From positions 248,001 to 312,000 of the forward strand of contig NZ_CANLBK010000004.1 in the NCBI RefSeq assembly GCF_947488835.1: DNA of 64,000 bases, written 5' to 3'. Shown piece by piece: positions 54,700 through 63,430 of this stretch. A program made the position numbers and the translations under genes. The DNA comes from an uncultured Marinobacter sp. Its GTDB lineage: Bacteria; Pseudomonadota; Gammaproteobacteria; Pseudomonadales; Oleiphilaceae. Below the pieces are notes generated by a model. That model saw nothing but the letters and a program-made list of their open reading frames with translations. It did no database searches and was not told where the DNA came from. Numbering within the stretch: position 1 is the stretch's first letter; every line of letters begins with the position of its first letter.

Positions 54700-55479
54700 T
54701 TAATGGTCGGTTTCATACCCAAAACTTTCAATGATGCCTCGGGCTTTGTCGCCGCGCAGGAACTCAAGCCACTGGCGGGCTGCATGGTTCTTTTCGCTGC
54801 GAGTCAGAAGAATAGCTTGTTGGTTGATGGGGGAATAGTCGGCTTGTGGAATCATCCAGAGCGAACCGCCTTTGTCGTCCCAAGCGCGCACCTGTGAGAG
54901 AGCAACAAAGCCGGACTGGGCATTGGTGGTGGCGACAAACTGAAAGGTTTGGGCAATCGAGTCGCCGCGAACCAGGCGATCCTGCAAAGCGTCCCAAAGG
55001 CCCAGTTTGGTGAGAACTTCCTGGGCAGCGAAACCGTAGGGTGCTGTTTTCGGATTTGCAATCGCCAGGCGGGCAAACTCGCCAGACTCAAGCCAGATCT
55101 TGGGATCCTCAAAGGTACCGGGTACCGGGCTCCAGAGCACCAGCTTGCCACGGGCATAGGTGAATCGTGTGCCGGATACGCCCTGGCCGTTTTTCTCAAG
55201 CAACTCCGGGCGAGGGCTGTCGGCGGCAAGAAACACATCAAACGGCGCGCCGTTATCAATTTGTGCGTAAAGCTTGCCGGTGGAGCCGTAGCTTGCAACC
55301 GCCTCCAGCCCGGTTGCTTCACCAAAGGCCGCAATGAGTTCCCGTGTTGTGTCGGTAAAGTTGGCGGCCACGGCGATGCGCACATCAGCCGCATAGGCAG
55401 TGCTGGCTGATGCCAGAGGTAGAAGAATTGTCAGGAATAGAGCTGCCCGTTGGCGATAGAGCTTTGTTTTCATGAGCAT
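54700..55479 (-). CDS. modA: Molybdate-binding periplasmic protein ModA
   Basis: 259 residues: signal peptide (about 1-30, ending in ASTAYA), then the binding fold with AVAANFTDTTRELIAAFGEATG, YGSTGKLYAQIDNGAPFDVFLAADSPRPE and IANPKTAPYG, the segments that bind the oxyanion through Ser, Val and Tyr. It delivers molybdate (and tungstate) to ModBC. The start ATG 55479 is placed by AAGGAG upstream. First gene after the modE gap. Confidence 0.96.
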   Translation of the reverse strand: MLMKTKLYRQRAALFLTILLPLASASTAYAADVRIAVAANFTDTTRELIAAFGEATGLEAVASYGSTGKLYAQIDNGAPFDVFLAADSPRPELLEKNGQGVSGTRFTYARGKLVLWSPVPGTFEDPKIWLESGEFARLAIANPKTAPYGFAAQEVLTKLGLWDALQDRLVRGDSIAQTFQFVATTNAQSGFVALSQVRAWDDKGGSLWMIPQADYSPINQQAILLTRSEKNHAARQWLEFLRGDKARGIIESFGYETDH

Positions 55480-55505
55480 GGATCATTCTCCTTGTATCCG
55501 CTCAG

Positions 55506-55548
55506 ATATAACGGTGAGGATAGTATATTTGCCGAGGGTCGGATACAA
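55506..55548 (-). promoter_or_regulatory. Candidate modA promoter with a ModE-like half-site
   Basis: On the minus strand, TTGTAT (55548-55543), 15 bases, TATACT (55527-55522) is a possible promoter. ATATAACG on the plus strand (55506-55513) matches half of the E. coli ModE box and would overlap the start of transcription. The second half-box is not convincing. Confidence 0.3.
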
Positions 55549-55574
55549 GAGAATCAGCATTTCTTATGGAAAAG

Positions 55575-55937
55575 TCAGGGCGTGGGCTTGTTGCTGAGCA
55601 AGGCGGCCAGTTCTGCGAGTTCGGGGCGCTCCGCGACGGCTTTTTCGTACTGCCGATAGAGCGTGAGTACTTTTAGCCCCTCTTCCGAAAGCTCAGCACC
55701 ACCACCTTGATTGCCACCTGTGGCAGTGAGCACCAGGGGTTTCTGGAAACAGGTGTTCATGGTATCGACTAGCAACCATGCTCGCCGATAACTCATTTTT
55801 AAAGCTCGGGCGGCGGCTGAGATTGAGCGGTGCTGCTGGATCAATTCAAGCAATTGCGCCTTGCCAGGCCCAAGGGCAATGGCATCGCCGGCTTTAAGCC
55901 TAAGCCTTGGAACCAGGCGGGAGTTCCTATCTGGCAT
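55575..55937 (-). CDS. modE: ModE-type molybdate regulator, DNA-binding domain only
   Basis: 120 residues, about half the length of E. coli ModE. The winged helix is clear (LLELIQQHRSISAAARALKMSYRRAWLLVD then the wing GGNQGGGAELSEEG), but the C-terminal Mop/TOBE domains that bind molybdate are missing. Such single-domain forms may respond through a partner or bind constitutively. Start ATG 55937 behind GGGGGA; overlaps the upstream hydrolase by 11 bases. It probably controls modABC, which begins 96 bases downstream. Confidence 0.88.
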   Translation of the reverse strand: MPDRNSRLVPRLRLKAGDAIALGPGKAQLLELIQQHRSISAAARALKMSYRRAWLLVDTMNTCFQKPLVLTATGGNQGGGAELSEEGLKVLTLYRQYEKAVAERPELAELAALLSNKPTP

Positions 55938-56847
55938 CGGTTTTATTTCCCCCGGCAAGCAGTGCTAGCACGTGGTCCCGAACTTCTTCAACATTGGTTT
56001 CGTTCAGCATCTCGTGGCGGCCGCCTTCGAATAGTCGAAGGCTGGTATCTTTTACGCCGGCTTGACGAATGGCTTCAAAATGCCGGGTAACACCTTTGCC
56101 CATTTCCCCTACGGGGTCATCTGTGCCAGAAAACAGATGAACCGGAAGATCTTTGCGCCACGCGGAAGGCTTGATTGTTAGCATCCCTTGAATGAAATCA
56201 TGCCATAGGCCTGTGGTGCACTCGAACCCGCAGAGCGGGTCTGCTATGTATTTGTCTACCTGGGCTGTGTCCCGGCTTAGCCAATCGCAGTCGGTTCGGT
56301 TGGGCTCGAACATGCGGTTAAACTTGCCGAAGGACATTTTTGCAATTGTAGGGCTTCGGTGGTGCTTGCCGTGGAATCGCCGGATGCCGCTGATCAGCAA
56401 TTCTGATAACCATAACTCGGGGCGGTTAATGCGGTTGGTGGCGCTGAGAATTAGCACATCCAGAGAATCCGGGTACTGCTGAGCGCAGCTCTGGGCGATA
56501 AACGACCCCATGCTGTGCCCAAGCAGGGCAAGGGGAATTTCGGGGAAGCGCGCCCGCGTGTCAAGTAGCACCAGGTTCAGATCGTCGACGACCTTTTCCC
56601 AGCCACCTGTATCGCTGTAGTGCCCGAGCTGGTCGGGAGTGCATGCAAGGCCATGCCCCCTGTGATTCATGGTTACAACGGCAATACCTCGTTCGGCCAG
56701 CCAACGGGCGAAATCGATATAACGCCCCGCATGCTCTGCCATGCCATGGGCGATAACCAGAACGGACCGGGGCGTGTCTGGAGAAAAAATCGTGCCCGTA
56801 ATGGTGTGGCTATTCTGGCCGTTCAGGCTCAGGGGCTGTTCTTGCAT
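55927..56847 (-). CDS. Monoacylglycerol-lipase/lysophospholipase-type alpha/beta-hydrolase
   Basis: 306 residues. Motifs: VLVIAHGMAEHAGRY (oxyanion loop), NHRGHGLA, the Ser nucleophile in LLGHSMGSFIAQ, the Asp in FSGTDDPVG and the His in EGGRHEMLNE. This is the PldB/MGL pattern. No signal peptide. It would split acyl groups from monoglycerides or lysolipids. It overlaps the sterol-desaturase-family gene upstream by 38 bases and modE downstream by 11 bases, so the three are one transcription unit. Confidence 0.88.
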   Translation of the reverse strand: MQEQPLSLNGQNSHTITGTIFSPDTPRSVLVIAHGMAEHAGRYIDFARWLAERGIAVVTMNHRGHGLACTPDQLGHYSDTGGWEKVVDDLNLVLLDTRARFPEIPLALLGHSMGSFIAQSCAQQYPDSLDVLILSATNRINRPELWLSELLISGIRRFHGKHHRSPTIAKMSFGKFNRMFEPNRTDCDWLSRDTAQVDKYIADPLCGFECTTGLWHDFIQGMLTIKPSAWRKDLPVHLFSGTDDPVGEMGKGVTRHFEAIRQAGVKDTSLRLFEGGRHEMLNETNVEEVRDHVLALLAGGNKTDAR

Positions 56848-57787
56848 GCTGTGTTCCGGAAGCTGTTTGAGTCGAACGTTCCCACTCTGGTGGTTTCCAG
56901 AGATGGCTTACTCGAGAGACTAGTCTACCCGGGCGGGCCATGTCGCGGAACAGATCCACGTATTCATGTGTCCATAGCACAAGCAGATTGTTGGATGGCG
57001 CCGGGCGGGTAATACCATACTCCACCGGCATGTTGGCATCTTCCGCTGTAAAGGTTCCGAACAAACGGTCCCAGATGATCAGGGTGCCGCCGTAATTCTG
57101 GTCAATATATTCCGGGTTGCGGCCATGATGAACACGGTGATGGCTAGGGGTGTTGAATACCTGTTCGATCCATCGAGGCAGCTCCCCGATCAGTGTGGTG
57201 TGAACGAAAAACTGATACACCAGAGACAGCGCGTAAGCGATGCCGATCCAGACCGGATTGAACCCGAGCAGTGCCATGGGCAGATAAAAAGCCCAGCCGC
57301 CGTTGAAGATATTTGTGGCATTCTGGCGCATGGCCGTGGAGAAATTCATGCGCTCTGATGAATGGTGGACAACGTGGGCGGCCCAAAACCAGCGCATGCG
57401 GTGGCTGGCGCGATGCATCCAGTAAAAACAGAAATCGACGCCCAGAAAGGTAAGGACGCCTGTGAGCCAATTCAGCTCCAATTCAAACAGGCGGTAGTGA
57501 TAGCACAGGGCGTAAACCGGAAACGCAACAATGCCCGCGAACAATAACTCTGTTGTCTGGTAACCCGCGCCCAATGTGAAGTTCCGGACAGCTTCGCGAG
57601 TATCCATCAGTAACGGGTTATGCCTGATCTTCATGTACTCAAAGGCTGCTACCGCAATGAAAATCGGCGTCGCGACCAAAAAAATAAGTTGCCGTTCATC
57701 CAGCGCCAGCCAAGGGGATACGGCTTGCCAGAGTGGCAGCAGGCCGCTTTCCTCAAGTACAGCGAACATCATTTCGGTAAATGACAC
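56810..57787 (-). CDS. Sterol desaturase / fatty acid hydroxylase family membrane protein
   Basis: 325 residues with about five membrane helices. The di-iron histidine boxes are HRASH (in FYWMHRASHRMRWFW), HVVHHS (in AAHVVHHSSERMN) and HHRVHH (in PSHHRVHHGRN), in the order and spacing of the family. It would hydroxylate or desaturate a lipid using oxygen. A GTG start at 57787 is chosen because AAGGAGGG lies nine to ten bases upstream; a double ATG lies five codons later. The charged C-terminal tail overlaps the hydrolase gene. Confidence 0.88.
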   Translation of the reverse strand: MSFTEMMFAVLEESGLLPLWQAVSPWLALDERQLIFLVATPIFIAVAAFEYMKIRHNPLLMDTREAVRNFTLGAGYQTTELLFAGIVAFPVYALCYHYRLFELELNWLTGVLTFLGVDFCFYWMHRASHRMRWFWAAHVVHHSSERMNFSTAMRQNATNIFNGGWAFYLPMALLGFNPVWIGIAYALSLVYQFFVHTTLIGELPRWIEQVFNTPSHHRVHHGRNPEYIDQNYGGTLIIWDRLFGTFTAEDANMPVEYGITRPAPSNNLLVLWTHEYVDLFRDMARPGRLVSRVSHLWKPPEWERSTQTASGTQHARTAPEPERPE

Positions 57788-57887
57788 AGGTAGACCCTCC
57801 TTTTCGATTCCACAGCATTCTGGCATGGGTCTGTGAAATCGAGAGAGTCGTATCGCGCCACCGGGAGTAGCGGTTTACGCCAAAGGG

Positions 57888-58628
57888 TTACCGGTTATCG
57901 CTGTACACTTTGGCAAGCACCTGTAGTTGAGGCTGCCATGTTGTAAGCCAGCCCTTGATTTCCTTCGGAATTCGCGCCGGCTTTGGCCAGGGCACCGGGT
58001 AGGCCTCAGGCTGAAAAAGCGGCGCAAAAAGGGATGCTGCTGTGAGATCTGCTCGGGAGAATGAGTCACCCGCCAGAAACGGCTGCTGGCTGTATATTTC
58101 TGCCAATTCAGTCAGTAATTCTTCCAGTACCTTCCTCGATTCTTCGGCAGTTTTCTCGTTGATCTTCATCCACTTTCGCATAACTTCGTTTACTCGGCTG
58201 AATGCCAGGCTAAGCAGAATGCGATTGTAAAAAGGTGTGCCTGCGGTAAGTAGTGGCACCACAATTTTCGGCCGCTGCAAAAAGTGATGGTAGGAGTAGC
58301 AACGCACGGCAGGGCCCGCCAGGTCATCCAGACACTTTTCCCACGCCAGAACTCCGGATTTTCCAGGCTCATCCATCGGAGTAAGCGGCTTTTCAGGATA
58401 GGTTTTGTCGAGGTAGTCGAGTATGTCAGAGGAACCCTGGATAACCTCGCCATCATGCACCAGCACCGGCACAGATGCGCCCGCGCCTTTGGTGAGCTTT
58501 TGCATGGTTTTTATGTGCTGTCCCGGCAACAGGTTTGTGGTTTCATAACTGAGATTCTTGTAATCCAGTGCCCAGCGGATTTTCTCGCAGTAGTGGGATA
58601 TAGCGAATTGATAAAGCCTGAGAGCCAT
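57888..58628 (-). CDS. Glutathione S-transferase family protein
   Basis: 246 residues. The N-terminal thioredoxin-like domain has LYQFAISHYCEKIRWALDYK, with Cys in place of the catalytic Ser or Tyr, and the glutathione-binding ASVPVLVHDGEVIQGSSDIL. The C-terminal domain is helical, with FLAGDSFSRADLTAASLFAPL. Start ATG 58628 with a strong AGGAGG. Substrate unknown; this is the Cys-type (omega- or beta-like) branch. Confidence 0.87.
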   Translation of the reverse strand: MALRLYQFAISHYCEKIRWALDYKNLSYETTNLLPGQHIKTMQKLTKGAGASVPVLVHDGEVIQGSSDILDYLDKTYPEKPLTPMDEPGKSGVLAWEKCLDDLAGPAVRCYSYHHFLQRPKIVVPLLTAGTPFYNRILLSLAFSRVNEVMRKWMKINEKTAEESRKVLEELLTELAEIYSQQPFLAGDSFSRADLTAASLFAPLFQPEAYPVPWPKPARIPKEIKGWLTTWQPQLQVLAKVYSDNR

Positions 58629-58804
58629 GGGTTGCCTCCTGAGTGAGAAGGCTCAGCATAGCGTCGCGTTGTGTAGATAAAAAGTAAAAGGGGCAGTCAA
58701 GTCGCGTGTTTTTAAAGGTGACCGGGCCCCGGCAATTGGTTTTTAGGCATACGAGATATTAAGATGCCGGCATTCATTCACGAAATAACAGCAAAGGGCT
58801 TTCT

Positions 58805-59782
58805 ATGCACTTGCAGCGCTTTTTGAAGGCATCTGCCGTCGCCGCGACGGGGCTTATTATTTCCGCGTGTGCCTCGGGGCCAAAGACCTCGGGTGCTATT
58901 GGTAGCTACCAGTGTGGTCAATTGGATGTCACGGTTGCCAGTGCGGGCGATGGCGATTTACTGGGTGTTGATTACCAGGGCAAACGGCTACTCCTGAAAC
59001 CGAAGCAAAGCGCGTCTGGCGCGCTTTATGTGGCGACCGGGGATGATCAAACTCAACTCTGGAGCAAAGGGGAGCGCGCTACCTTTACGGTGAAGGGGCA
59101 GACCTATCCCGAGTGCTTGCAGGCGGGTGCGCTGGAAATGCCGTTTGAAGCTACTGGAAATGAGCCTTTTTGGCACATTCGTGTAGAAGGCGAGGAGCTG
59201 GTGCTGAATCGCCCTTATGACACCGGAGAGCCCGAACGAGTTGCTCTGGAAACAACTGTTGCAAACCGCCACGGTCGGGAGTTTCGTGGTGAACTGGAAG
59301 GCCAGGAATTCACGATGAAAGTAGCCCGCCAGCTGTGTGAAGACACTATGTCTGGTGCCCAGTTTCCGGCTCAGGTTCGTCTGGAGTTGAATGGAGAGGT
59401 ATTTCAGGGTTGTGGTGGTGATCCGGATCGCCTGTTCCGCGGTGCTGAGTGGGTGGTGGAAGACCTTGCAGGCGCAGGCATTATTGATCGCTCCCGTATA
59501 ACCGTCGAGTTTTCTGAGGACAACCGCGTTGCCGGCAGAGCTTCGTGCAACCGTTACGGGGGGCAGTACGAACTCACAGCCGAAGGGGTGAGCTTTGACC
59601 ACATGTTTGCAACGAAAATGGCTTGCGCGCCGGCACTTATGAACCAGGAAGATCGCTTTCTGGAGCTCCTGTCAAAAGTGAAGCTTGCAGCTATTGGGCG
59701 CAACGGTGAGTTGGTGCTGACAACAGACGCGGGGGAGACAATCACGGCGTTTCAGTCAACCGAGAACAAAGGCACTCCGTAG
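58805..59782 (+). CDS. Lipoprotein with MliC-like, COG3650-like and META domains
   Basis: 325 residues. Lipobox IISAC (Cys22). Residues about 35-105 resemble the MliC lysozyme-inhibitor fold (YQCGQLDVTV, QLWSKGERATF). About 110-210 resemble the COG3650 domain (GNEPFWHIRVEGEELVLNRP, then LCEDTMSGAQFP). About 215-320 is a META/HslJ domain (AEWVVEDLAGAGIIDRS, AGRASCNRYGGQYE, TKMACAPALMNQEDRFLELL). It would sit in the outer membrane and act in envelope defence; that role comes from the separate domains and is inferred for the whole. Confidence 0.83.
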   Translation: MHLQRFLKASAVAATGLIISACASGPKTSGAIGSYQCGQLDVTVASAGDGDLLGVDYQGKRLLLKPKQSASGALYVATGDDQTQLWSKGERATFTVKGQTYPECLQAGALEMPFEATGNEPFWHIRVEGEELVLNRPYDTGEPERVALETTVANRHGREFRGELEGQEFTMKVARQLCEDTMSGAQFPAQVRLELNGEVFQGCGGDPDRLFRGAEWVVEDLAGAGIIDRSRITVEFSEDNRVAGRASCNRYGGQYELTAEGVSFDHMFATKMACAPALMNQEDRFLELLSKVKLAAIGRNGELVLTTDAGETITAFQSTENKGTP

Positions 59783-59918
59783 CCTGCAAGAATGTCATTG
59801 AGCCGGCCTGACTGTCGTAGATTTTTAATGCCTCCCGACAGAATGCGGGCCAGGGGGCGGGTCCGGACAATACTTTGTATCGGCCCCGAACACTGAGTCT
59901 AAGCTGCAGTGGCGCTGG

Positions 59919-60950
59919 TCAGCCGTTTGAGGGAACCAGCGCGCGTGTCAGTGCTTTCATGCACAGGCTGCCGACAGCCTCGCCGTTGCGCACTACCCTG
60001 AACACCTTATCCGTATCGCCGCCAGATAGAGAAAGCACAGTTTCTAGATTGTCCTTCTCGGAAAGGTCACCTGCATAATCTATATCCTCATCAACATCGC
60101 GGCTCATGATAGAGCGCACCCGAAGAACCCGTGCGCGATTGATATCGTTTATAAAGGCGACAATATAAGGGTCGTTGGGGTTGAGCAGAATGTCCTGGGG
60201 GTCACCTTGCTGCACCACTTCCCCGTCTTTGAGTATCACCAGGTGGTCGGACAGTTTCAGTGCTTCATCCAGATCGTGGGTGATGAAAATAATGGTTTTC
60301 TGAAGTTCGCTCTGAAGCTCCAGAAGTAAATCCTGCATGTCTGAACGGATCAGGGGGTCCAGTGCAGAAAAAGCTTCGTCCATAAGCATGACGGGTGAGT
60401 TGGAAACCAGCGCCCGGGCTATGCCCACCCGTTGCTGCATGCCGCCAGACAACTGATGGGGGAATTGGTTCTCGTTGCCCTCTAGCCCAACCCTGGCAAG
60501 CCACCTCACAGCTTCACCTTCGAAATCCGCGACGTTCGAACCACGAATGTTGAGCGCCATTCCAGCGTTCTCAAGCACCGTTTTGTGGGGCAGCAAGGCA
60601 AATTTCTGGAACACCATAGACATCTGTTCGCGTCTTAGTTGGCGCAGTTCTTCTTCATTCAAATCGAGAACGTTCTTGCCATCAAGGCGGATTTCACCGG
60701 CGGTAGGCTCAATAAGGCGGTTCAGATGGCGGATCAGCGTTGATTTACCGGAACCCGAGAGCCCCATGATCACGGTGATCTTGCCATCATAGATATCCAC
60801 GTTGATATCTCTAAGACCCAGAACGTGGTTTTGCTGATCCAGAAGATCCGCCTTGTTCATGCCCCGTTTTACATACTCAAGCGCCACGTCTGGCGTGGGG
60901 CCGAATATCTTGTAGAGGTTCTTTATGGAAATCTTTATGTCATTTGCCAC
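59919..60950 (-). CDS. proV: Glycine-betaine/proline-type ABC transporter ATP-binding protein
   Basis: 343 residues. Walker A GLSGSGKSTL, signature HQLSGGMQQRVGIARAL, Walker B VMLMDEAFSALD and switch His in IFITHDLDEALKLSDH. The N-terminal extension with IFGPTPDVALEYVKRGMNK is typical of ProV/OpuA ATPases. The C-terminal part (about 275-343) is a shortened CBS-like region that may sense ionic strength. It lies nine bases after the permease gene. Confidence 0.92.
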   Translation of the reverse strand: MANDIKISIKNLYKIFGPTPDVALEYVKRGMNKADLLDQQNHVLGLRDINVDIYDGKITVIMGLSGSGKSTLIRHLNRLIEPTAGEIRLDGKNVLDLNEEELRQLRREQMSMVFQKFALLPHKTVLENAGMALNIRGSNVADFEGEAVRWLARVGLEGNENQFPHQLSGGMQQRVGIARALVSNSPVMLMDEAFSALDPLIRSDMQDLLLELQSELQKTIIFITHDLDEALKLSDHLVILKDGEVVQQGDPQDILLNPNDPYIVAFINDINRARVLRVRSIMSRDVDEDIDYAGDLSEKDNLETVLSLSGGDTDKVFRVVRNGEAVGSLCMKALTRALVPSNG

Positions 60951-60959
60951 GTTTTGTCC

Positions 60960-61994
60960 TCACTGCTTTTGGGTGGCATTGATGCGTGCCAGAGATGCTT
61001 TGGTAACCCGGTCAAGTACCACGGCCAGGATAACGATGCCGAGGCCGGCAACCAGGCCAACACCGAGCTCCAGATTACGGATACCGCGAAGTACCAGAAC
61101 GCCCAGGCCAGGTGCCGACACTAGCGAGGCGATAACCACCATAGCGAGGCTCATCATTATGGTCTGGTTTACGCCAGCCATGATGTTAGGCAGAGCCAAA
61201 GGAATCTGAACCTTGTACAGCTTTTGCCGTGGTGTCATGCCAAAGGCATCGGCTGCTTCGATCACATCCTTGTCGACCAGCCGAATACCAAGATTGGTTA
61301 GCCGCACCACCGGCACAATGGCGTAGAGGATAATGGCGATACCGTAGAGTTTGGATTCGGTCACGCTGAACAGGAAGATCAGCGGGATCAGGTAGACGAA
61401 CGGGGGCAAGGTTTGCAGCATATCCAGAACCGGAATCGTCAGTCGCTCCATGGTGTTGCTTCGGGACATGGCTATGCCTATGGGCACTCCAAACAGCACG
61501 CAAAGAAAGGCGCAGACGAAAATGATGGCCAGGGTCTGCATAGCGTATTCGTAGTAATCGATGAACGCCAAAAGACAGATGCTGACGCCCACAAAAAGCA
61601 CCAGTTTCCAGGATTTTGTGACCAGAAAAACGACCGCCAGCATGATGGGAATAACGATCCACCAGGGCGTATTGAGCATGCCGTAGAGGGCACCGTCAAG
61701 CGCCCAGCTCAGGGGCTGGGTTAGCGGGTCAAGCACCAGGCTAAGGTTGTCTTTTACTGCGAGAAACCCCTCCTCAAGGCCTTTTGTAAGCTCCCTCGAT
61801 TGAGGGAATGCGGCGCAGGAGTCATTGAGCGCATCCAATGATGGGAATGGTACGTCCCATAGCGATTCTGGCTCTGCATCTTTGCCCTTGGCCTTGGCGA
61901 GCAGATCAGCCATCGACATCGGGCCGTCTTCTTTACCTTTCGCGCACCAGTCTTTTAACCCAAGTGCTGAAAACAGGGAGTCGTAGGTTGCCAT
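60960..61994 (-). CDS. proW: Glycine-betaine/proline-type ABC transporter permease
   Basis: 344 residues. A long hydrophilic N-terminal part (about 1-90) is followed by six or more membrane helices. The coupling loop reads EAADAFGMTPRQKLYKVQIPLALPNIMAGVNQTIMM, split here only by the usual EAA-Gly pattern, and is diagnostic of ProW/OpuAB. The ATG at 61994 (MATYDSLF) has GAGG upstream; the longer frame is not used. It is separated from the binding-protein gene by a strong hairpin. Confidence 0.92.
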   Translation of the reverse strand: MATYDSLFSALGLKDWCAKGKEDGPMSMADLLAKAKGKDAEPESLWDVPFPSLDALNDSCAAFPQSRELTKGLEEGFLAVKDNLSLVLDPLTQPLSWALDGALYGMLNTPWWIVIPIMLAVVFLVTKSWKLVLFVGVSICLLAFIDYYEYAMQTLAIIFVCAFLCVLFGVPIGIAMSRSNTMERLTIPVLDMLQTLPPFVYLIPLIFLFSVTESKLYGIAIILYAIVPVVRLTNLGIRLVDKDVIEAADAFGMTPRQKLYKVQIPLALPNIMAGVNQTIMMSLAMVVIASLVSAPGLGVLVLRGIRNLELGVGLVAGLGIVILAVVLDRVTKASLARINATQKQ

Positions 61995-62066
61995 CTTCGT
62001 ATAGCCTCTTCTGCGCATGGGGGAGTTATGCGCTACAAAATTCAATTGCTCTCACTGGAATAAGTG

Positions 62067-62102
62067 CCCGGACGCGGCATCCTTGCTAATGCCGCGTCCG
62101 GG
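62067..62102. other. Intercistronic hairpin between the binding-protein and permease genes
   Basis: A perfect 14-base stem (62067-62080 with 62089-62102) and an eight-base loop, 16 bases after the proX stop on the transcribed minus strand. No T-run follows, so it is not a classical terminator. Position and stability fit an element that protects the 3' end of the proX message so that the binding protein is made in excess. Confidence 0.75.
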
Positions 62103-62118
62103 TCTCGGGGCAGGCTAC

Positions 62119-63087
62119 TCAGTTCGAAAGAATGGCCGCAAGCTTCTTGCGGGCTTCGTCGTTCAGCCAGGTGGACCACTCATCACGATTGTTACTAAGG
62201 AAGTACACCGCAGCTTCCTCTGCTGAAGCGTTATTGGTGTCCATCCAGGCAAGCAGTGAGCTCATGGTGTCCGTTTTGAACGTCATTTTACTCAACATCT
62301 CGGCTACTTCTGGCTCACGATCCCTGAAATCGGTGGTAACAGAGGTGTAAACAGGTGCTGCAGGGAACTCGGACACCTTGGGATTGTTTGCATCGGCCGT
62401 CTGATTCTTTTGGTGCACGTCTTTATTGTATTCGCCGAGTTCTACTCGGGTCATATCGAGCTTGCCAAGCGGCACCGTTGGGCCCCAATAGTAACCAAAC
62501 CAGGGCTCGCCATCCTGAACGGCAGAGGCCATTGATGACGCCAGCGTTTCACCGGAACCGTGGTTGAACACTTTGATACCGGAATCCTCAAGGTCCAGAG
62601 CACGGATCAAGTTGTCGTTGACAATTCGACAGCCCCAGCCGTCGGTGCAGTTGTTGAAGCGTGAGCCGACCAGTTCAGGATTGGCCATAATGCCTTCGAT
62701 GGTTTTCAGCTCAGGATGGGCATCGGCCAGGTATGTGGGAATCCACCAGCCTTCTACACCGCCGGGATCCAGTACTTTACCAAGCCGCTCGATCTTGCCT
62801 TCTTCTTCAAGGCGCAGGTAAGCCTCGCCTGCGGAGTTCAGCCACAGTTCAGTCACAATGTCCGGCTCGCCGTTTTCAGCAACCGATGTTACCGCCGGCA
62901 CAGTGTCTGAAGGTACAACGGTTACATCGCAGCCATAACCCTGCTCCATGATGAACTTGGCTACGTTGGTGACCACTGTATTGGAGGCCCAGTTCATTTC
63001 GGTAATGGATACTTCGCCACAGTTGGCTTGTGCCATGGCAGGCACAGATAGTGCACATAGCAGTGCAGCAGACGTAAGCTTTCGCAT
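62119..63087 (-). CDS. proX: Glycine-betaine/choline-type periplasmic binding protein
   Basis: 322 residues. Signal peptide (about 1-21, ending in AMAQA) and an OpuAC-type fold: EVSITEMNWASNTVVTNVAKFIMEQGYGCDV, then DIVTELWLNSA, GVEGWWIPTYLADAHP and FGYYWGPTVPLGKL supply the aromatic residues that usually cage a quaternary ammonium group. The exact ligand (glycine betaine, proline betaine or choline) cannot be read. The ATG at 63087 has CGGAGAAG upstream; a GTG lies two codons before. Confidence 0.92.
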   Translation of the reverse strand: MRKLTSAALLCALSVPAMAQANCGEVSITEMNWASNTVVTNVAKFIMEQGYGCDVTVVPSDTVPAVTSVAENGEPDIVTELWLNSAGEAYLRLEEEGKIERLGKVLDPGGVEGWWIPTYLADAHPELKTIEGIMANPELVGSRFNNCTDGWGCRIVNDNLIRALDLEDSGIKVFNHGSGETLASSMASAVQDGEPWFGYYWGPTVPLGKLDMTRVELGEYNKDVHQKNQTADANNPKVSEFPAAPVYTSVTTDFRDREPEVAEMLSKMTFKTDTMSSLLAWMDTNNASAEEAAVYFLSNNRDEWSTWLNDEARKKLAAILSN

Positions 63088-63430
63088 AGTCACTTCTCCG
63101 TTTTAGGGTTGGTGAATTCTGGTATCAGTGGTTTTAATGGTTGTTCTATTACTGATATGGAGTAACCGGCAAAGGCTCTCTGGTTTGCAGTTTTCTGGCA
63201 GTGCTGGGAGTAAAACAAAGCGGCTCGTCTCGGTTATCACGTAGCTATAAGCATAAGGGTCCTGAGCTCAGTTACAAGGTTTTAACAAGAATATGGCACT
63301 TGTGAAGACGTATTTTGGTGGGGTGTGGCGTTTCTGGACAGTTGCTTGACGCAACCTTGTTTTCGGGCCAATCTCTCGATTGCTTGTAACCATGACCCAT
63401 ACTGATTTTTATGGAACGGAGCTGATAATA
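63088..63430. promoter_or_regulatory. 343-base gap before proX and the GST gene
   Basis: No gene is seen. TATCAGT (63123-63129) and ACTGATA (63151-63157) form a seven-base inverted repeat 36 bases upstream of proX and could be an operator for osmotic or choline control. GTTGC-TTGAC-GCAAC (63341-63355) is a short hairpin on the GST side. No convincing -10/-35 pair was found for either gene. Confidence 0.4.

Noticed and set aside
63346..63374. Promoter for the right-hand GST gene from TTGACG
   Set aside because: At 17 bases spacing the -10 would be CAATCT, which matches the consensus at only two positions.
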